This document shows positions 9,016 to 18,681 of a stretch of 64,000 nt of DNA, in pieces. Position 1 is the first letter of the stretch. Each line of letters opens with the position of its first letter. Both the position numbers and the translations under genes were made by a program. Origin of the DNA: Hydrocarboniphaga sp. (GTDB lineage: Bacteria > Pseudomonadota > Gammaproteobacteria > Nevskiales > Nevskiaceae); the NCBI RefSeq assembly GCF_028291725.1, contig NZ_JAQGNT010000007.1:1-64000 (forward strand), given 5' to 3'. The notes under the pieces are model-generated. The model searched no databases. It was given only the letters and a program-made list of their open reading frames with translations, and was not told where the DNA came from.

Positions 9016-9186
9016 TAGCAACCATCCTTTCTAAACGGATGCAGCATAAGTGGCTAGCGCCAGCCTCGCTGCCAAATGAAAATGAGTGGAAGCGTCCAAT
9101 CATATTCCCAAAACCAGCACTTGCCCACTGAGATTTCCTGCAAGAATGTTGAGCGGCGCGGTGTAGCGCAAGAAAAGGCAGGTCAC

Positions 9187-9199
9187 CAAACCTTGTTTT
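9187..9199. promoter_or_regulatory. Palindromic operator copy 2 (CAAACCTTGTTTT)
   Basis: This site matches CAAAC-N3-GTTTG except for the last base, with CCAAAC and TTTTACC flanks. It sits in the 250-base gap between the GST start (9015, minus strand) and the end of the TonB receptor gene, so it would serve the GST promoter. It is one of the weaker of the nine copies. Confidence 0.5.
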
Positions 9200-9268
9200 A
9201 CCGGGACCTGCCGGGTGTGGCTATCCCACTTCAACAGGGATTTCGACCTCAGACGACTTTAGAAGAGC

Positions 9269-11806
9269 CTAAAAATCGACGTTCACACGCAAACCATAGG
9301 TCCTAGGAGCCGCCAAATGATCAAGCCGCCCAAAATCGGTGAACAGGGGCCCCAGCGAGTATTCGGCATTGGCCAGGTTTTGCCCGAACAAGGTAAGACG
9401 TGTATTCCACCGCTGATACAAATAGCTCACGTGAGCATTGAATAATCGATAACTGTCTTGCTGGGAGATTGGTGAGTTCTGTGAAAGAAAGAAATAGCGT
9501 GATGTGAAGTAGACGTCGGTGGCTAACTCTAAAGACCCAGAATCCAGATTGAATGTTTTGCTGATGCCGACATTACCGGAATAAGTAGGGCTACGGACAA
9601 TCTGATTGCCATCGAAGTTTCCGTTCCTGTTATAGATTCCCGTCGTTGGCGAGAACTGGCTGGCACCGGTGTAGTCGGTGTATCGAGCGTGCAGATACTC
9701 AGCGCTTGCGGTAATAACAACGTCATCTAACAGGTCCGGAAACAACTGAACCACCGCGTCTGCGTCAATACCGTATATCTTGGCTGCCGCAGCATTTTCG
9801 AACGATACCGCACCCTTGTTAAGAAGCGAAACAAACTGTACTTGCAGGTTCCTGTCGTCATAGTAGAAGCTCGCCGCATTGAAGCGTACGAGGCCATTGA
9901 GCAAGGTCGTCTTCGCTCCTACCTCATAAGCTTTGACGGTCTCCGGCTTGACCTCCGAAGGTGGTGTGTACAGTGTCAGCACATTAAACGTGCCGTTCTT
10001 GACCGCCTTTTGCCAAGACGCATAGAACAGGATGTCTGTTGCAGGACGGACTTCGACAGAAACCTTAGGCGCGAACGATCGAGTCGACACAGACGCGGTC
10101 GGAAACGTCAATAGCGGGTCCGGCGGAAGACCGGCTAACGTGACTTGATTGTAGGAATATTCGACCGAACGAGTCTCATCGGAATATCGTCCGCCCAAGG
10201 TCAACGAGAGCCAATCGGTGAAACTCACCGTCGTCTGGACAAATCCAGCGTAGGCGTTGGTTTTGAGGGCGCCGTAAATATCGATATTTGCCGCAGTAGA
10301 GGGTAGCGAAATATTCAGCTGCTGCAGAATAGCTGGATCCGACACCAATGCACTGAGATTGCCTATGTCAAACGTAGCAGGACTCTGAGCCCCGATGTTA
10401 TGAAAGTAATAGAGACCGCCGATCCACTTTAGCCAACTCGAACTCCAGCTATTCGCATTGGACGTTACCTGTAGCTCGCCGCTTCTGGCCCGCGTATAGA
10501 GATTGTTGATGTCGTTTGAAAAGTTGGCAATCGGTCTTGGCGAGCCGTCAAAGTCAAACAAGCCGCCGGTCGTCACATACTCATAGCTGCCGAGAAGTTT
10601 GAGATCGAACTCTTCAAACCGACTTTCGAGTCGCCCGTAATAAGCTCGGTCAAATAACGTGCTGAACACTCCGCCATCTAGGTCGGCATGATATGGCTTC
10701 TGCGGCGTGATACCCAACGCGGTTCCCAGCGGGAAGCTCTCGTTATTGACCTCGAGCATGGTTCCGGTGCCGCTACCCTCGGTAATCTGACCGGAAAGGA
10801 CAAGATCAACATTGTCAGCCGGACTCCATTTGAGTTTTAGACGGACACCTTTCGATTCCTCGCGAGGCAGGGGTTGCCCGTTATTAATCGAGCCACTGTA
10901 ATAGTTCTCCTCGGTGTTGTAGTAGGCCGAGAGACTCACCGCCACGCTATCTAGAACCGGGATACTGGTGTATATGCGGCTATAGCTCTGATCGTACTTT
11001 CCGTAACTGGTCTGAATCGACGTCTCGGCCACAGGTCCCGGATCCTTGGTGATGACGTTGATGGCACCACCCACCGCGTTGCGTCCGAACAAGGTTCCCT
11101 GCGGCCCCTTAAGAACCTCTACTCGCTCAACAGCTCCGAAGGACTGGGCCGTCCCGCGCGAAAACGGGAAATAGACGCCATCAACATACAGGGCGACACT
11201 CGGATCTGCGAACAGGAAGGCATCTGTTCCGAGTCCACGGATAAAGACCACGGCATATCCGCCAGTGCCGCCATAATTGAGTCCCGGTACGACTTTTTGC
11301 AAGTCCTGCACATTGCCCACTCCAGCCGCGTCCAGACTGTCGGCGCTGAATGCCGTAACCGACAGCGGAACGTCTTGGATGTTCTCAACACGTTTTTGAG
11401 CCGTTACCACGATTTCTTCTATGAATCGGTTATTCGATCGGTGACTACTTGCCGCTTCTTCACTGGTTGCTGGCTCGTTGCCGCCAACCGGAATAACAGG
11501 AAGGTCTTGACTCTGCTCTGGCGAGGCGTCTATTTGGAGGGCTGTTTCCGCTGCTACTTGATCCGCCGCTCGCCCAATCTGCTCGTTTGCTGAATTGAAA
11601 ACTCCAGAAGCTTGCGGCTCGGCGGCAGGCTGAGCAACGCTGACCAAAACCGTTTGGAGCACGGATGGCTGAGAGTCGTCAGCGTCGGCAGCTTGCGCGG
11701 CACTATCGAGCAACATAGCGCATATTATCGCCACGCGGGTTATAATTTTTGATGAGTAATTTTGGGCCGGCGTGACTTCCCCGTGCTGTCGCATCCTGGC
11801 AATCAT
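9269..11806 (-). CDS. TonB-dependent outer-membrane receptor (first)
   Basis: The 845-residue protein has a signal peptide (IITRVAIICAMLLDSAAQA), a long Ala/Gln/Glu-rich spacer of roughly 90 residues, a TonB box (EEIVVTAQKR), a plug domain (VPLSVTAFSADSLDAAGV, FIRGLG, VERVEVLKGPQGTLFGRNA then VGGAINVITK) and a beta-barrel ending in Phe (YGLRVNVDF). It belongs to the group common in sphingomonads and related degraders that import hydrophobic carbon sources rather than siderophores; that role is inferred. The start ATG 11806 has GAGGAGAG upstream. Energy comes from TonB/ExbBD elsewhere in the genome. It probably imports the island's substrate. Confidence 0.93.
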   Translation of the reverse strand: MIARMRQHGEVTPAQNYSSKIITRVAIICAMLLDSAAQAADADDSQPSVLQTVLVSVAQPAAEPQASGVFNSANEQIGRAADQVAAETALQIDASPEQSQDLPVIPVGGNEPATSEEAASSHRSNNRFIEEIVVTAQKRVENIQDVPLSVTAFSADSLDAAGVGNVQDLQKVVPGLNYGGTGGYAVVFIRGLGTDAFLFADPSVALYVDGVYFPFSRGTAQSFGAVERVEVLKGPQGTLFGRNAVGGAINVITKDPGPVAETSIQTSYGKYDQSYSRIYTSIPVLDSVAVSLSAYYNTEENYYSGSINNGQPLPREESKGVRLKLKWSPADNVDLVLSGQITEGSGTGTMLEVNNESFPLGTALGITPQKPYHADLDGGVFSTLFDRAYYGRLESRFEEFDLKLLGSYEYVTTGGLFDFDGSPRPIANFSNDINNLYTRARSGELQVTSNANSWSSSWLKWIGGLYYFHNIGAQSPATFDIGNLSALVSDPAILQQLNISLPSTAANIDIYGALKTNAYAGFVQTTVSFTDWLSLTLGGRYSDETRSVEYSYNQVTLAGLPPDPLLTFPTASVSTRSFAPKVSVEVRPATDILFYASWQKAVKNGTFNVLTLYTPPSEVKPETVKAYEVGAKTTLLNGLVRFNAASFYYDDRNLQVQFVSLLNKGAVSFENAAAAKIYGIDADAVVQLFPDLLDDVVITASAEYLHARYTDYTGASQFSPTTGIYNRNGNFDGNQIVRSPTYSGNVGISKTFNLDSGSLELATDVYFTSRYFFLSQNSPISQQDSYRLFNAHVSYLYQRWNTRLTLFGQNLANAEYSLGPLFTDFGRLDHLAAPRTYGLRVNVDF

Positions 11807-11999
11807 TTACTCTCCTCAACAATTGGTGGACAAGCATCTTTTGGCCTGTCTCGTTGTACAAGTTGCGGCAGCATCACGACTGCACGAACCTTCAAAAGGC
11901 GCTCAGAAAGCAATCTTTCTTGTAGCCGTCGGCAACTTTATAAAGCAATGCTGGGTTAGCCGTCATGGAGGTCCTGGCGGCTATTGCGACCACTTCGTG

Positions 12000-12886
12000 C
12001 TACTGGTATATCGCTTCGCTCCACCAAGGAAAGAAGTCCGGCATGTCTTGCGAGACTCGGTCAGGAAACTTGGCAGACCGCTTCTTAAGGAACGAGTCAA
12101 CACCTTCGGCCGCGTCCCGGCTCCGGCTCCGGGACAGCACCGCACGGCTGTCGATACGGTGGGCCTGCATGGGATGGTCCATGGTCAGCCCCCGCCACAT
12201 CATCTGGCGCGTCAAAGCGATGGATACCGGTGCCGAGTGCTCCACCAGTTCCCTCGCTATTTCATACGCCGTTGGCAACAGCAGACTCGGTTCGACGATG
12301 GCTTGGACCAAGCCCCCTTTCAAAGCTTCTGGAGCATCGAACACGCGGCCGCTGTAGCACCACTGCAAGGCTTGTGAGATCCCAACAATTTTCGGAAGAA
12401 AGAAGGACGATGCCGCCTCGGGCACGATCCCGCGACGAGAGAACACGAATCCAAACCGTGCCTGATCGCTGCAGATTCTCACGTCCATTGGCAGGGTCAT
12501 CGTTGCGCCGAGGCCGGTTGCCGGGCCGTTGATGGCTGCGATGACAGGCTTCAAGCACTCGAAAATGCGTAGTGTTACGCGACCGCCGCCATCACGAATC
12601 TTTGGGTTTGAATAGCCAAGCCCCCCTCATCGTGATGGAGCTGCCCCCCACCGGGTTCGACGAGGAACCCATCGATTCCAGTTGATATGTCGGCACCAGC
12701 ACAGAAGGCTCGACCAGCACCGGTCACGACGAGCGCCCGAACGGCATCGTCGTGATCAACACGGTCAAATACGTCTAGAAGCTCAAGCATCATCGGCACC
12801 GTGAACGCATTGAGTCGATCCGGACGACTCAGCGTAAGCGTGGCGATTCCGTCGGATATTTCATACGTGAGCGCTCTGTATGACAC
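12000..12886 (-). pseudogene. Enoyl-CoA hydratase/isomerase, frameshifted in a homopolymer
   Basis: Two frames together make one crotonase. The first part (from 12886) has LTLSRPDRLNAFTVPMM and AFCAGADIST, the oxyanion-hole segment. After a run of six C on the plus strand (12621-12626) the sense moves to another frame: RDGGGRVTLRIFECLKPV, then NGPATGLGATMTLPMD, the second oxyanion segment, and GIVPEAASSFFLPKIVG with the acidic catalytic region. One additional base in the run would restore a single frame of about 296 residues. So this is either a true one-base deletion or a sequencing error in a homopolymer. It is divergent from the acyl-CoA dehydrogenase gene at 13048. Confidence 0.85.
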
Positions 12887-12977
12887 TTTCGTCCCCTCTC
12901 ACAACCTCGGACTCGCGCCGATTCACGTGATTGTCGGGATGTCGGTTGAAGCAGGACAGGCCCGTGTATATTATTAT

Positions 12978-12990
12978 CAAACATAAGTTG
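12978..12990. promoter_or_regulatory. Palindromic operator copy 3 (CAAACATAAGTTG)
   Basis: A diverged copy of the island palindrome, with the shared flanks TAT before and ATTA after. It lies midway between the divergent enoyl-CoA hydratase (start 12886, minus) and acyl-CoA dehydrogenase (start 13048, plus), so one site could control both. Confidence 0.55.
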
Positions 12991-13047
12991 ATTAACCGCA
13001 ACGTGCAAATATACAGCCGCGCTCCCTAACGATTGCGAGGTAAAAAT

Positions 13048-14271
13048 GTGAATCTACAATGGACCGATGCCGAGCTCGCTTTCCGAAATGAAGTTCGCGC
13101 ATTTTTTAGTGGAGCGTTGACCGACGACATGCGTCATGCCGCGCGCTACATGACCAGTGTCTACTCCGATCATGGGGCGTCCCTCGCTTTTCAAAAGCAG
13201 CTTGCCTTGAGAGGCTGGGGCGCGCCGTCATGGGACAGGGTCTTCGGCGGATGTGACTGGAATGCCGTGCAGCGCTACATCTTCGCTCAAGAACGCTTGG
13301 CTGCAGGCGCACCGCCACCGCCGCTTGGAATTAATCTTGTTGGCCCGGCCATCATCGCGTTCGGCACGTCATCGCAAAAGAAGCTCTTCCTGCCGGGCAC
13401 GCTTTCCGGCGATATTTACTGGTGTCAAGGCTATTCGGAGCCGCAGTCCGGTTCCGATCTCGCCTCCTTGAAGACCAGCGCGATGGATGATGGTAGCGAT
13501 CTGGTCTGTACGGGTTCCAAGATCTGGACGTCTCACGCTCATGTAGCAAATTGGATGTTCGCTTTGGTTCGCTCTTCACGCGAGCAGAAGAAGCAACAGG
13601 GGCTTACATTCGTGCTGATCGACATGAGTAGTCCGGGCATTAGTGTGCGGCCGATCGTGATGTCTTCCGGTGAACATATCCAGAACGAGGTCTTCTTTGA
13701 CGGCGTCCGCGTCCCCAAGGAGAATGTTCTGGGCGAGATCGGTGGTGGCTGGTCGGTGGCGAAATTTCAGCTTGAGTTTGAACGCAGTAATCTTGCATCC
13801 GCACCTGAGCTGCATCTGCACATCAATCACTTGCGGTCATTCGCCGCGAACATACCGGGTGATACTTGCAGCAGCCTGCTGGATGAACCTGCATTTTCCC
13901 GAAAGCTCGCTGCCGCGCGCGCCCGTGCCTCGGCGCTCGAACTATACGAACTGCGGACGCTCTCCGCACTCTCGTCGGGTGGGTCGCCAGGACTCGCTGC
14001 CTCGGTCCTAAAAATTCTCGGAACCGAACTGAGCCAGCATGTCACCGAGCTGGCTCTGGAGGCGGCAGGACACTATGGGCGTGCGTATCAACCTCAGGAG
14101 CTGCGTCCGGGCGGAGATATTCACCTGCCGCATGCCTCGACGGCAACCATCGGCCCGCTGGACGCGGCGCTGGCTCCGTTGCGGTATCTGAACGATCGTT
14201 CCGGATCTATCTTTGCCGGTTCAAATGAGATCCAGAGAAATATTCTCGCCAAGGCAGCATTGGGAGTCTGA
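13048..14271 (+). CDS. Acyl-CoA dehydrogenase (large-type subunit)
   Basis: The 407-residue flavoprotein has the acyl-CoA dehydrogenase layout: helical N-terminus, the FAD segment YWCQGYSEPQSGSDLASLKT, the beta domain with KIWTSHAHVANWMFALVR, and the C-terminal helical domain ending in IFAGSNEIQRNILAK. The usual YEGT catalytic-Glu position reads FAGS here, so the base must be elsewhere or in a partner. It introduces a 2,3 double bond in an acyl-CoA. GTG 13048 is chosen for CGAGG seven bases upstream and for the family N-terminus. It converges with a second dehydrogenase at 14349; such about-400 plus about-370 residue pairs form alpha2beta2 enzymes in steroid side-chain breakdown. Confidence 0.9.
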   Translation: MNLQWTDAELAFRNEVRAFFSGALTDDMRHAARYMTSVYSDHGASLAFQKQLALRGWGAPSWDRVFGGCDWNAVQRYIFAQERLAAGAPPPPLGINLVGPAIIAFGTSSQKKLFLPGTLSGDIYWCQGYSEPQSGSDLASLKTSAMDDGSDLVCTGSKIWTSHAHVANWMFALVRSSREQKKQQGLTFVLIDMSSPGISVRPIVMSSGEHIQNEVFFDGVRVPKENVLGEIGGGWSVAKFQLEFERSNLASAPELHLHINHLRSFAANIPGDTCSSLLDEPAFSRKLAAARARASALELYELRTLSALSSGGSPGLAASVLKILGTELSQHVTELALEAAGHYGRAYQPQELRPGGDIHLPHASTATIGPLDAALAPLRYLNDRSGSIFAGSNEIQRNILAKAALGV

Positions 14272-14348
14272 GGTCCGATCCTTTGCTCGTTGGGAGGATA
14301 TTGGTATTAGCCTGAGGCCCCGCCAGGCCGTAAGCGTTCACCGTCTGA

Positions 14349-15473
14349 TTATGCGAGGGTCCGTTCAAGTCGAGCGTGACGTGCCAGGTGATAGTCGATA
14401 CTCCCGAATTCGGACTCGATCACGGTTGCGCGCTTGAAGTAACTGCCCAGCGGCAACTCCTCGGTCATACCGATGCCGCCGTGGAGCTGTACCGCATTCT
14501 GACCGACGAAGCGACAGGCTCCAGCGGTCGAAAACTTGGCGGCCGACACGGCCATCGCTCGCGCGGTATCAGCGTCCTCAAGTGAGAGCGTTGCCAGATG
14601 ACTGGCAGATTCCGCTATTTCAATTTGGAGGTACATATCGACGAGGCGATGTTGAATTACCTGAAAACTCGATAGAGTTTGCCCAAATTGGCTGCGCTGC
14701 CGCGTGTAGTCCGTCGTATCTTGATGCATGCGCCGGAGAAGTCCGACCGCCTCCGAAGATTGAGCTGCGACCGCATCATCGCCAAGCCTCTCCATCAAAG
14801 GCAGGGCAAGCTCCGCATCGGCTATAAGGCCCCTGCCCGCCAGGAAAACGTTGTCCAGATGCAAGTCAGCGGCGTAACGGCCGTCGATGGTCGGGTAGTC
14901 AAAAGTACGGAGCCCATCCACTTGCTTGTCGACGATGAACAAGGCGGGACCACTCCCTTTGATCGTCGCGCTCACCAACAGTACGGATGCCCAGGGAGCG
15001 CCAACCACCATTGACTTGACACCGTTGAGATACCAGCCCCCCTTTGCCGGGGTTGCTGTAGTCGCAACCCTAGAGAAGCCATAACGTGAAGAGGGTTCGC
15101 TCCAGGCGAAAGCTGCCAGAGATTCACCAGCGATGATTTCTGCGGCCAGGCGATCTGCCAGCTCACTGCCAACTCGCGCCAGCAGGCCCGCAACGCAGAC
15201 CATTGATTCCATAAAGGGCTCGATCACCAGGGCGCGGCCAAATTCCTCCATGATTATCATGGTTTCAACGGCACCGCCACCACTCCCGCCGATGCGCTCG
15301 GGCAGGGCGGCACCGAGCAGGCCGAGTTTACTGAATTGCCGCCAAATCTCAGGCCTCCAGCCGCTCGCCGAGCGTATAGCCGCCGCGCGGTCTTCAAAGC
15401 GATAGTTTCGCAGCAGGAGGGAGCGCAGGTTGTCGCGCAGAAGGTTCTGCTCGGTGGTCAGATCGAAGTCCAT
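14349..15473 (-). CDS. Acyl-CoA dehydrogenase (small-type subunit)
   Basis: The 374-residue product starts MDFDLTTEQNLLRDNLRSLL and has SKLGLLGAALPERIGGSGGG, AAEIIAGESLAAFAWSEPSS for FAD contact, and the C-terminal QLHGGIGMTEELPLGSYFKR then IESEFGSIDYHLARHARL. This tail resembles the smaller partner of heteromeric acyl-CoA dehydrogenases in steroid and terpenoid pathways. CTGGAGCG precedes ATG 15473. It is tail-to-tail with the dehydrogenase at 13048 with a 77-base gap, and the two may form one enzyme; that pairing is inference. The FAD-linked electrons would pass to the host's electron-transfer flavoprotein. Confidence 0.9.
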   Translation of the reverse strand: MDFDLTTEQNLLRDNLRSLLLRNYRFEDRAAAIRSASGWRPEIWRQFSKLGLLGAALPERIGGSGGGAVETMIIMEEFGRALVIEPFMESMVCVAGLLARVGSELADRLAAEIIAGESLAAFAWSEPSSRYGFSRVATTATPAKGGWYLNGVKSMVVGAPWASVLLVSATIKGSGPALFIVDKQVDGLRTFDYPTIDGRYAADLHLDNVFLAGRGLIADAELALPLMERLGDDAVAAQSSEAVGLLRRMHQDTTDYTRQRSQFGQTLSSFQVIQHRLVDMYLQIEIAESASHLATLSLEDADTARAMAVSAAKFSTAGACRFVGQNAVQLHGGIGMTEELPLGSYFKRATVIESEFGSIDYHLARHARLERTLA

Positions 15474-15631
15474 GCGGAACGCTCCAGAACACAGTATCGC
15501 GTCAGTGAGAACATCGGTTGTCGTACGGCAGACGATCGCAACATAGGAAGCGCACAGCTACCTGCCATTGCACGTCTCTGACGTTGATGGATCAAGCTGG
15601 TCACCTCTAACGCCCGGCCCATCGGACGGCC

Positions 15632-15883
15632 CTAAGAGCACGGCCGCAGCGAGATGAAACTCGCCACGGACGTGACATTTACGATCGTACCGCGAGAGCG
15701 TTTTAACGAGAGATGAAACCGGAAGCTCGATAGATCGCGGGCGCAATCGTGGCTGGCGGCGCGAGTACCAGTTACGTGAACGTCTGCGCCAGCATCGGCG
15801 AACGCCGTCGCAATCGCGTAACCAATGCCGCTCCCCCCGCCGGCAACCAGCACGCGCTTGTCGCGGTAGTCGAAATACATCAT
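15632..15883 (-). pseudogene. Short-chain dehydrogenase remnant with internal deletion
   Basis: The 83-codon frame begins as an SDR (YFDYRDKRVLVAGGGSGIGY with the GGGSGIG nucleotide motif and GADVHVTGT) but jumps from about residue 50 directly to the later strand GTIVNVTSVASF. The NNAG region is thus deleted, and the frame stops before the YxxxK active site. Downstream sequence to 15560 shows no recovery. It is a broken gene next to an intact SDR at 16069. Confidence 0.75.
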
Positions 15884-15979
15884 GGAATTGGGATAGGACC
15901 CCGCGCCTATACGTCGGCTTGCTGGCGGAAACGGCGCGCTGACTGCTTTCGAGCGCAGCTTGGCGACTTAATCTATAAT

Positions 15980-15992
15980 CAAACACTGGTCG
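15980..15992. promoter_or_regulatory. Palindromic operator copy 4 (CAAACACTGGTCG)
   Basis: A diverged copy with AAT before and GTTAA after, matching the extended consensus flanks. It lies between the SDR remnant (minus) and the intact SDR gene starting at 16069, which begins 77 bases downstream. Confidence 0.5.
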
Positions 15993-16068
15993 GTTAATTG
16001 CAATGCTTTGTGGCGAGGACGACAAGCATTGCCATCCAAATTACAAAGGCGGACAACAGGAGAAGCTT

Positions 16069-16827
16069 ATGAAGGGTAAAGTCGCCATTGTTACCGGCGC
16101 GGCGCATGGCATCGGCCGGGCCACCGCGCAGCAGTTGGTGAAGCTTGGAGCATCCGTGGTAGTCGCCGATATCGATTGTCCATCTGGTGCGCAAACGGCC
16201 TCTGAAATCGGCGAAGGCGCGCACTTCTGGCGCCTGGACACCGGCGATGAGGCGAGCTGGGTGGAGCTGATGGCGCAGGTCAGATCTCAATTCGGTCGGC
16301 TCGACATTGTCGTGAATAATGCGGCGGTTTCACTGTTGAAGCCAATCGATCAGACCAGCATGAGCGAGTGGCTCCATGTTTTCCGGGTCAACGCAGGCGG
16401 GGTTTTTCTCGGCTGCAAATACGCCATCCTTGAAATGCAATCTAAAGGTGGCGCTATCGTGAACGTGTCATCCAATTCTTCGGTAGTGGGCATGCGTGGT
16501 GTGCCGGTGTACGGCTCTTCGAAAGGTGCGGTCAATTCTTTAACACGAGCGGTCGCGGCTCACTGCAAGCTCGGCAATATTCCTATTCGCTGCAATACCG
16601 TTATACCGGGCGGAACCCGCTCGAAAATGGCCCGTGAGGCTTTTCTTCAGATGGCAAACATTGACATCAACTCCGATTCGCCGGAAGGCCGAGCCGCTGC
16701 CAGCCAGCTCGCCGAGCCGGAGACCGTCGCGGCCGCCATCGTTTTCCTGGCATCGGATGAGGCCAAGCGCATCAATGGCGCAGAACTGCTGGCCGACGGC
16801 GCTGACACCCTGACGTTCCCGCAGTAA
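16069..16827 (+). CDS. Short-chain dehydrogenase/reductase (SDR)
   Basis: This 252-residue classical SDR oxidises or reduces a hydroxyl/keto group with NAD(P). Visible features: the nucleotide motif TGAAHGIG (9-16), VVADID with an acidic residue after the second strand favouring NAD(H), NNAAV, the Ser-containing NVSSNSS, and the catalytic YGSSK (Tyr148, Lys152). ATG 16069 follows CAGGAGAAG. It is followed 21 bases later by the thiolase-like gene, so the two form an operon. A beta-hydroxyacyl-CoA or steroid/terpene alcohol dehydrogenase role fits the neighbours but is not proven. Confidence 0.92.
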   Translation: MKGKVAIVTGAAHGIGRATAQQLVKLGASVVVADIDCPSGAQTASEIGEGAHFWRLDTGDEASWVELMAQVRSQFGRLDIVVNNAAVSLLKPIDQTSMSEWLHVFRVNAGGVFLGCKYAILEMQSKGGAIVNVSSNSSVVGMRGVPVYGSSKGAVNSLTRAVAAHCKLGNIPIRCNTVIPGGTRSKMAREAFLQMANIDINSDSPEGRAAASQLAEPETVAAAIVFLASDEAKRINGAELLADGADTLTFPQ

Positions 16828-16848
16828 GCGAATCGGGCACCGGATCAG

Positions 16849-18039
16849 ATGAGTTCCTTGAGCCCTGTTCTGCGTCCTCGTAGTGCTGCCATTACCGGAA
16901 TCGGTCTTTCGGAAATCGGGCGCCGCGTCGAACGAGAGGGCGTGGACCTTGCACTGCAGGCATCGCTTGCGGCTATTGCCGATGCGGGACTTGTCCCAGC
17001 CGAAATCGACGGTCTCGCATGCTGGCCCGGACGAGTAGTCGAGATGCCCGGTGCTTCGCCGGTATCGGCGTGGGAGATCAAGGATGCGCTGGGGCTGAAT
17101 TTGACTTGGTACGGCGGCGGAGCGGAGGGCCCCGCCCAGCTATCGTCGCTATTGAATGCCTGCGCGGCTATTGCAGCCGGATATGCGCGCCACGTGCTTT
17201 GTTTCCGTGCCACAACCGAAGCCCCATCTTCGAACCGCCACGCCGGGGTAAGGAATGAGGCCGTTCCCCGCGTGAATGGCTGGCAGCAATGGCTCTTGCC
17301 GTTCGATGCTTTGTCGACCGCAAATTGGGTGGCCCTCAGCGCACAGCGCCACTTCTTCGACTATGGCACCACACGAGAGCAGCTGGCATGGGTCGCAATC
17401 AATGCTCGTCGCAATGCGGCCCTCAACCCCATCGCGGTTTACAAAGACCCCTTAACGCTGGATGCCTATCTGGCGGCGCGGTTCGTATCCTCGCCGCTTT
17501 GCCTCTACGACTGCGACGTTCCAGTAAACGGCGCAGTGGCGTTTGTCGTCAGCGCTGCCGCGCCGGCGCGGGACCGGCCCCGGCCACCGATTTGGGTTGA
17601 AGCCATCAGTGGCGCCCTGCAGCGAAGCAGCCTCTGGGACCAAGGCGACTTGACGGCCCCCGCGGCTTTTGACGCTGCAAAGCATTTGTGGAATATGACC
17701 GACCTCAAGCCGGGCAACGTGGATGTGGCACAGCTCTATGATGGTTTCAGTATCGTCACCCTGAACTGGCTCGAGGCGCTGGGCTTCTGTGGGCGAGGAG
17801 AATCGGGTACGTTCGTCGAGGGCGGGCGACGAATTGCCCTTGACGGCGCACTACCTCTCAACACCAGCGGCGGGCAGTTATCCGGTGGTCGACTGCACGG
17901 CCTGGGGCTTCTACACGAGGCGGTCACTCAACTGAGGGGTGATGCGGGAGCGCGCCAGATCGCGCGTCCGGCCCGCGTTGCGGCGGTCGCAAACGGCGCC
18001 GGCCCGCTTGCAAGCTGCGCCCTGCTCGTGCGTGATTGA
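16849..18039 (+). CDS. Thiolase-like protein (Ltp2/SCP-x type, possible retro-aldolase)
   Basis: The 396-residue protein has the two-lobed thiolase fold: ITGIGLSEIGRR at the start, YDCDVPVNGAVAFVV mid-way, AQLYDGFSIVTLNWLEALGF and NTSGGQLSGGRLHGLGLLHE. Where true thiolases carry the nucleophilic Cys, this protein reads TWYGGGAEGPAQLSS, with no Cys, as in Ltp2-type proteins that cleave steroid or other side chains by retro-aldol chemistry rather than thiolysis. Such aldolases need a DUF35 OB-fold partner, and one is encoded at 25344. The assignment to aldolase rather than thiolase is inference from the missing Cys and the partner. Confidence 0.85.
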   Translation: MSSLSPVLRPRSAAITGIGLSEIGRRVEREGVDLALQASLAAIADAGLVPAEIDGLACWPGRVVEMPGASPVSAWEIKDALGLNLTWYGGGAEGPAQLSSLLNACAAIAAGYARHVLCFRATTEAPSSNRHAGVRNEAVPRVNGWQQWLLPFDALSTANWVALSAQRHFFDYGTTREQLAWVAINARRNAALNPIAVYKDPLTLDAYLAARFVSSPLCLYDCDVPVNGAVAFVVSAAAPARDRPRPPIWVEAISGALQRSSLWDQGDLTAPAAFDAAKHLWNMTDLKPGNVDVAQLYDGFSIVTLNWLEALGFCGRGESGTFVEGGRRIALDGALPLNTSGGQLSGGRLHGLGLLHEAVTQLRGDAGARQIARPARVAAVANGAGPLASCALLVRD

Positions 18040-18150
18040 TGCGAGGCCAGCGAGCGGGGCGTGCTAGCCGCGTACGTAGGATTCAAGGCTTATTATCTGG
18101 GAGCGATCCGGCTTGACGGGTATTTTCGCAGCGAGTAAATTCTCATGAAT

Positions 18151-18163
18151 CAAACACGGTTTG
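18151..18163. promoter_or_regulatory. Palindromic operator copy 5 (CAAACACGGTTTG)
   Basis: Good match to CAAAC-N3-GTTTG, with AAT before and GTTA after. It ends 26 bases before the ferredoxin ATG, so it probably overlaps the promoter or transcript start. This placement would give direct repression. Confidence 0.68.
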
Positions 18164-18188
18164 GTTATTAGGAAATCTGATTATTACA

Positions 18189-18512
18189 ATGGCACGAATC
18201 ACTTATGTTGAATTCAGCGGGACCGAACACGTGGTTGAAGTAACGTCGGGCCTGTCGGTGATGGAGGGGGCGATACAGAACGTCATCCGTGGCGTCGACG
18301 CGGACTGCGGCGGGGCTTGCTCCTGCGCCACATGTCACGTCTACGTTGATCACCAGTGGGTGTCGAAGACCGGCGCCCCGGGGCCTCTGGAGGCTTCCCT
18401 TCTCGAATTTGCCAGTGGCGTTCAACCGAATTCGCGCCTCTCCTGCCAGATTGCTGTGACGGACGACCTGGACGGTCTGGTCGTTCGTATTCCGGCCAGC
18501 CAGCAGAGTTAG
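18189..18512 (+). CDS. 2Fe-2S ferredoxin, adrenodoxin/putidaredoxin type
   Basis: The 107-residue protein carries the cluster ligands in the vertebrate-type spacing: Cys40, Cys46, Cys49 ([14 protein letters not shown]) and Cys86 (LSCQIAV). Such ferredoxins pass single electrons from a flavoprotein reductase to P450s. It is the only ferredoxin in the window and could serve both P450s (2610 and 34652) and possibly the Rieske oxygenase (27978). It is a single-gene unit with an operator 26 bases upstream; the ribosome-binding site is weak (AGGAAA, far upstream). The 170 bases after it hold no gene. Confidence 0.93.
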   Translation: MARITYVEFSGTEHVVEVTSGLSVMEGAIQNVIRGVDADCGGACSCATCHVYVDHQWVSKTGAPGPLEASLLEFASGVQPNSRLSCQIAVTDDLDGLVVRIPASQQS

Positions 18513-18681
18513 CACCTATTACCCGCTATCTGTTCAGCAAGCACCAACACAAACTGCCTCGCTTCATCGGACGAGCCTCCGCGCAATCCGGACTTCCCCT
18601 GCGGCAGTAGGTATTCCGGACCTATGATGCGTACTGGCATTGAATGCAGTCATCCGGACCACCTGAATCAGGGCAATATTC

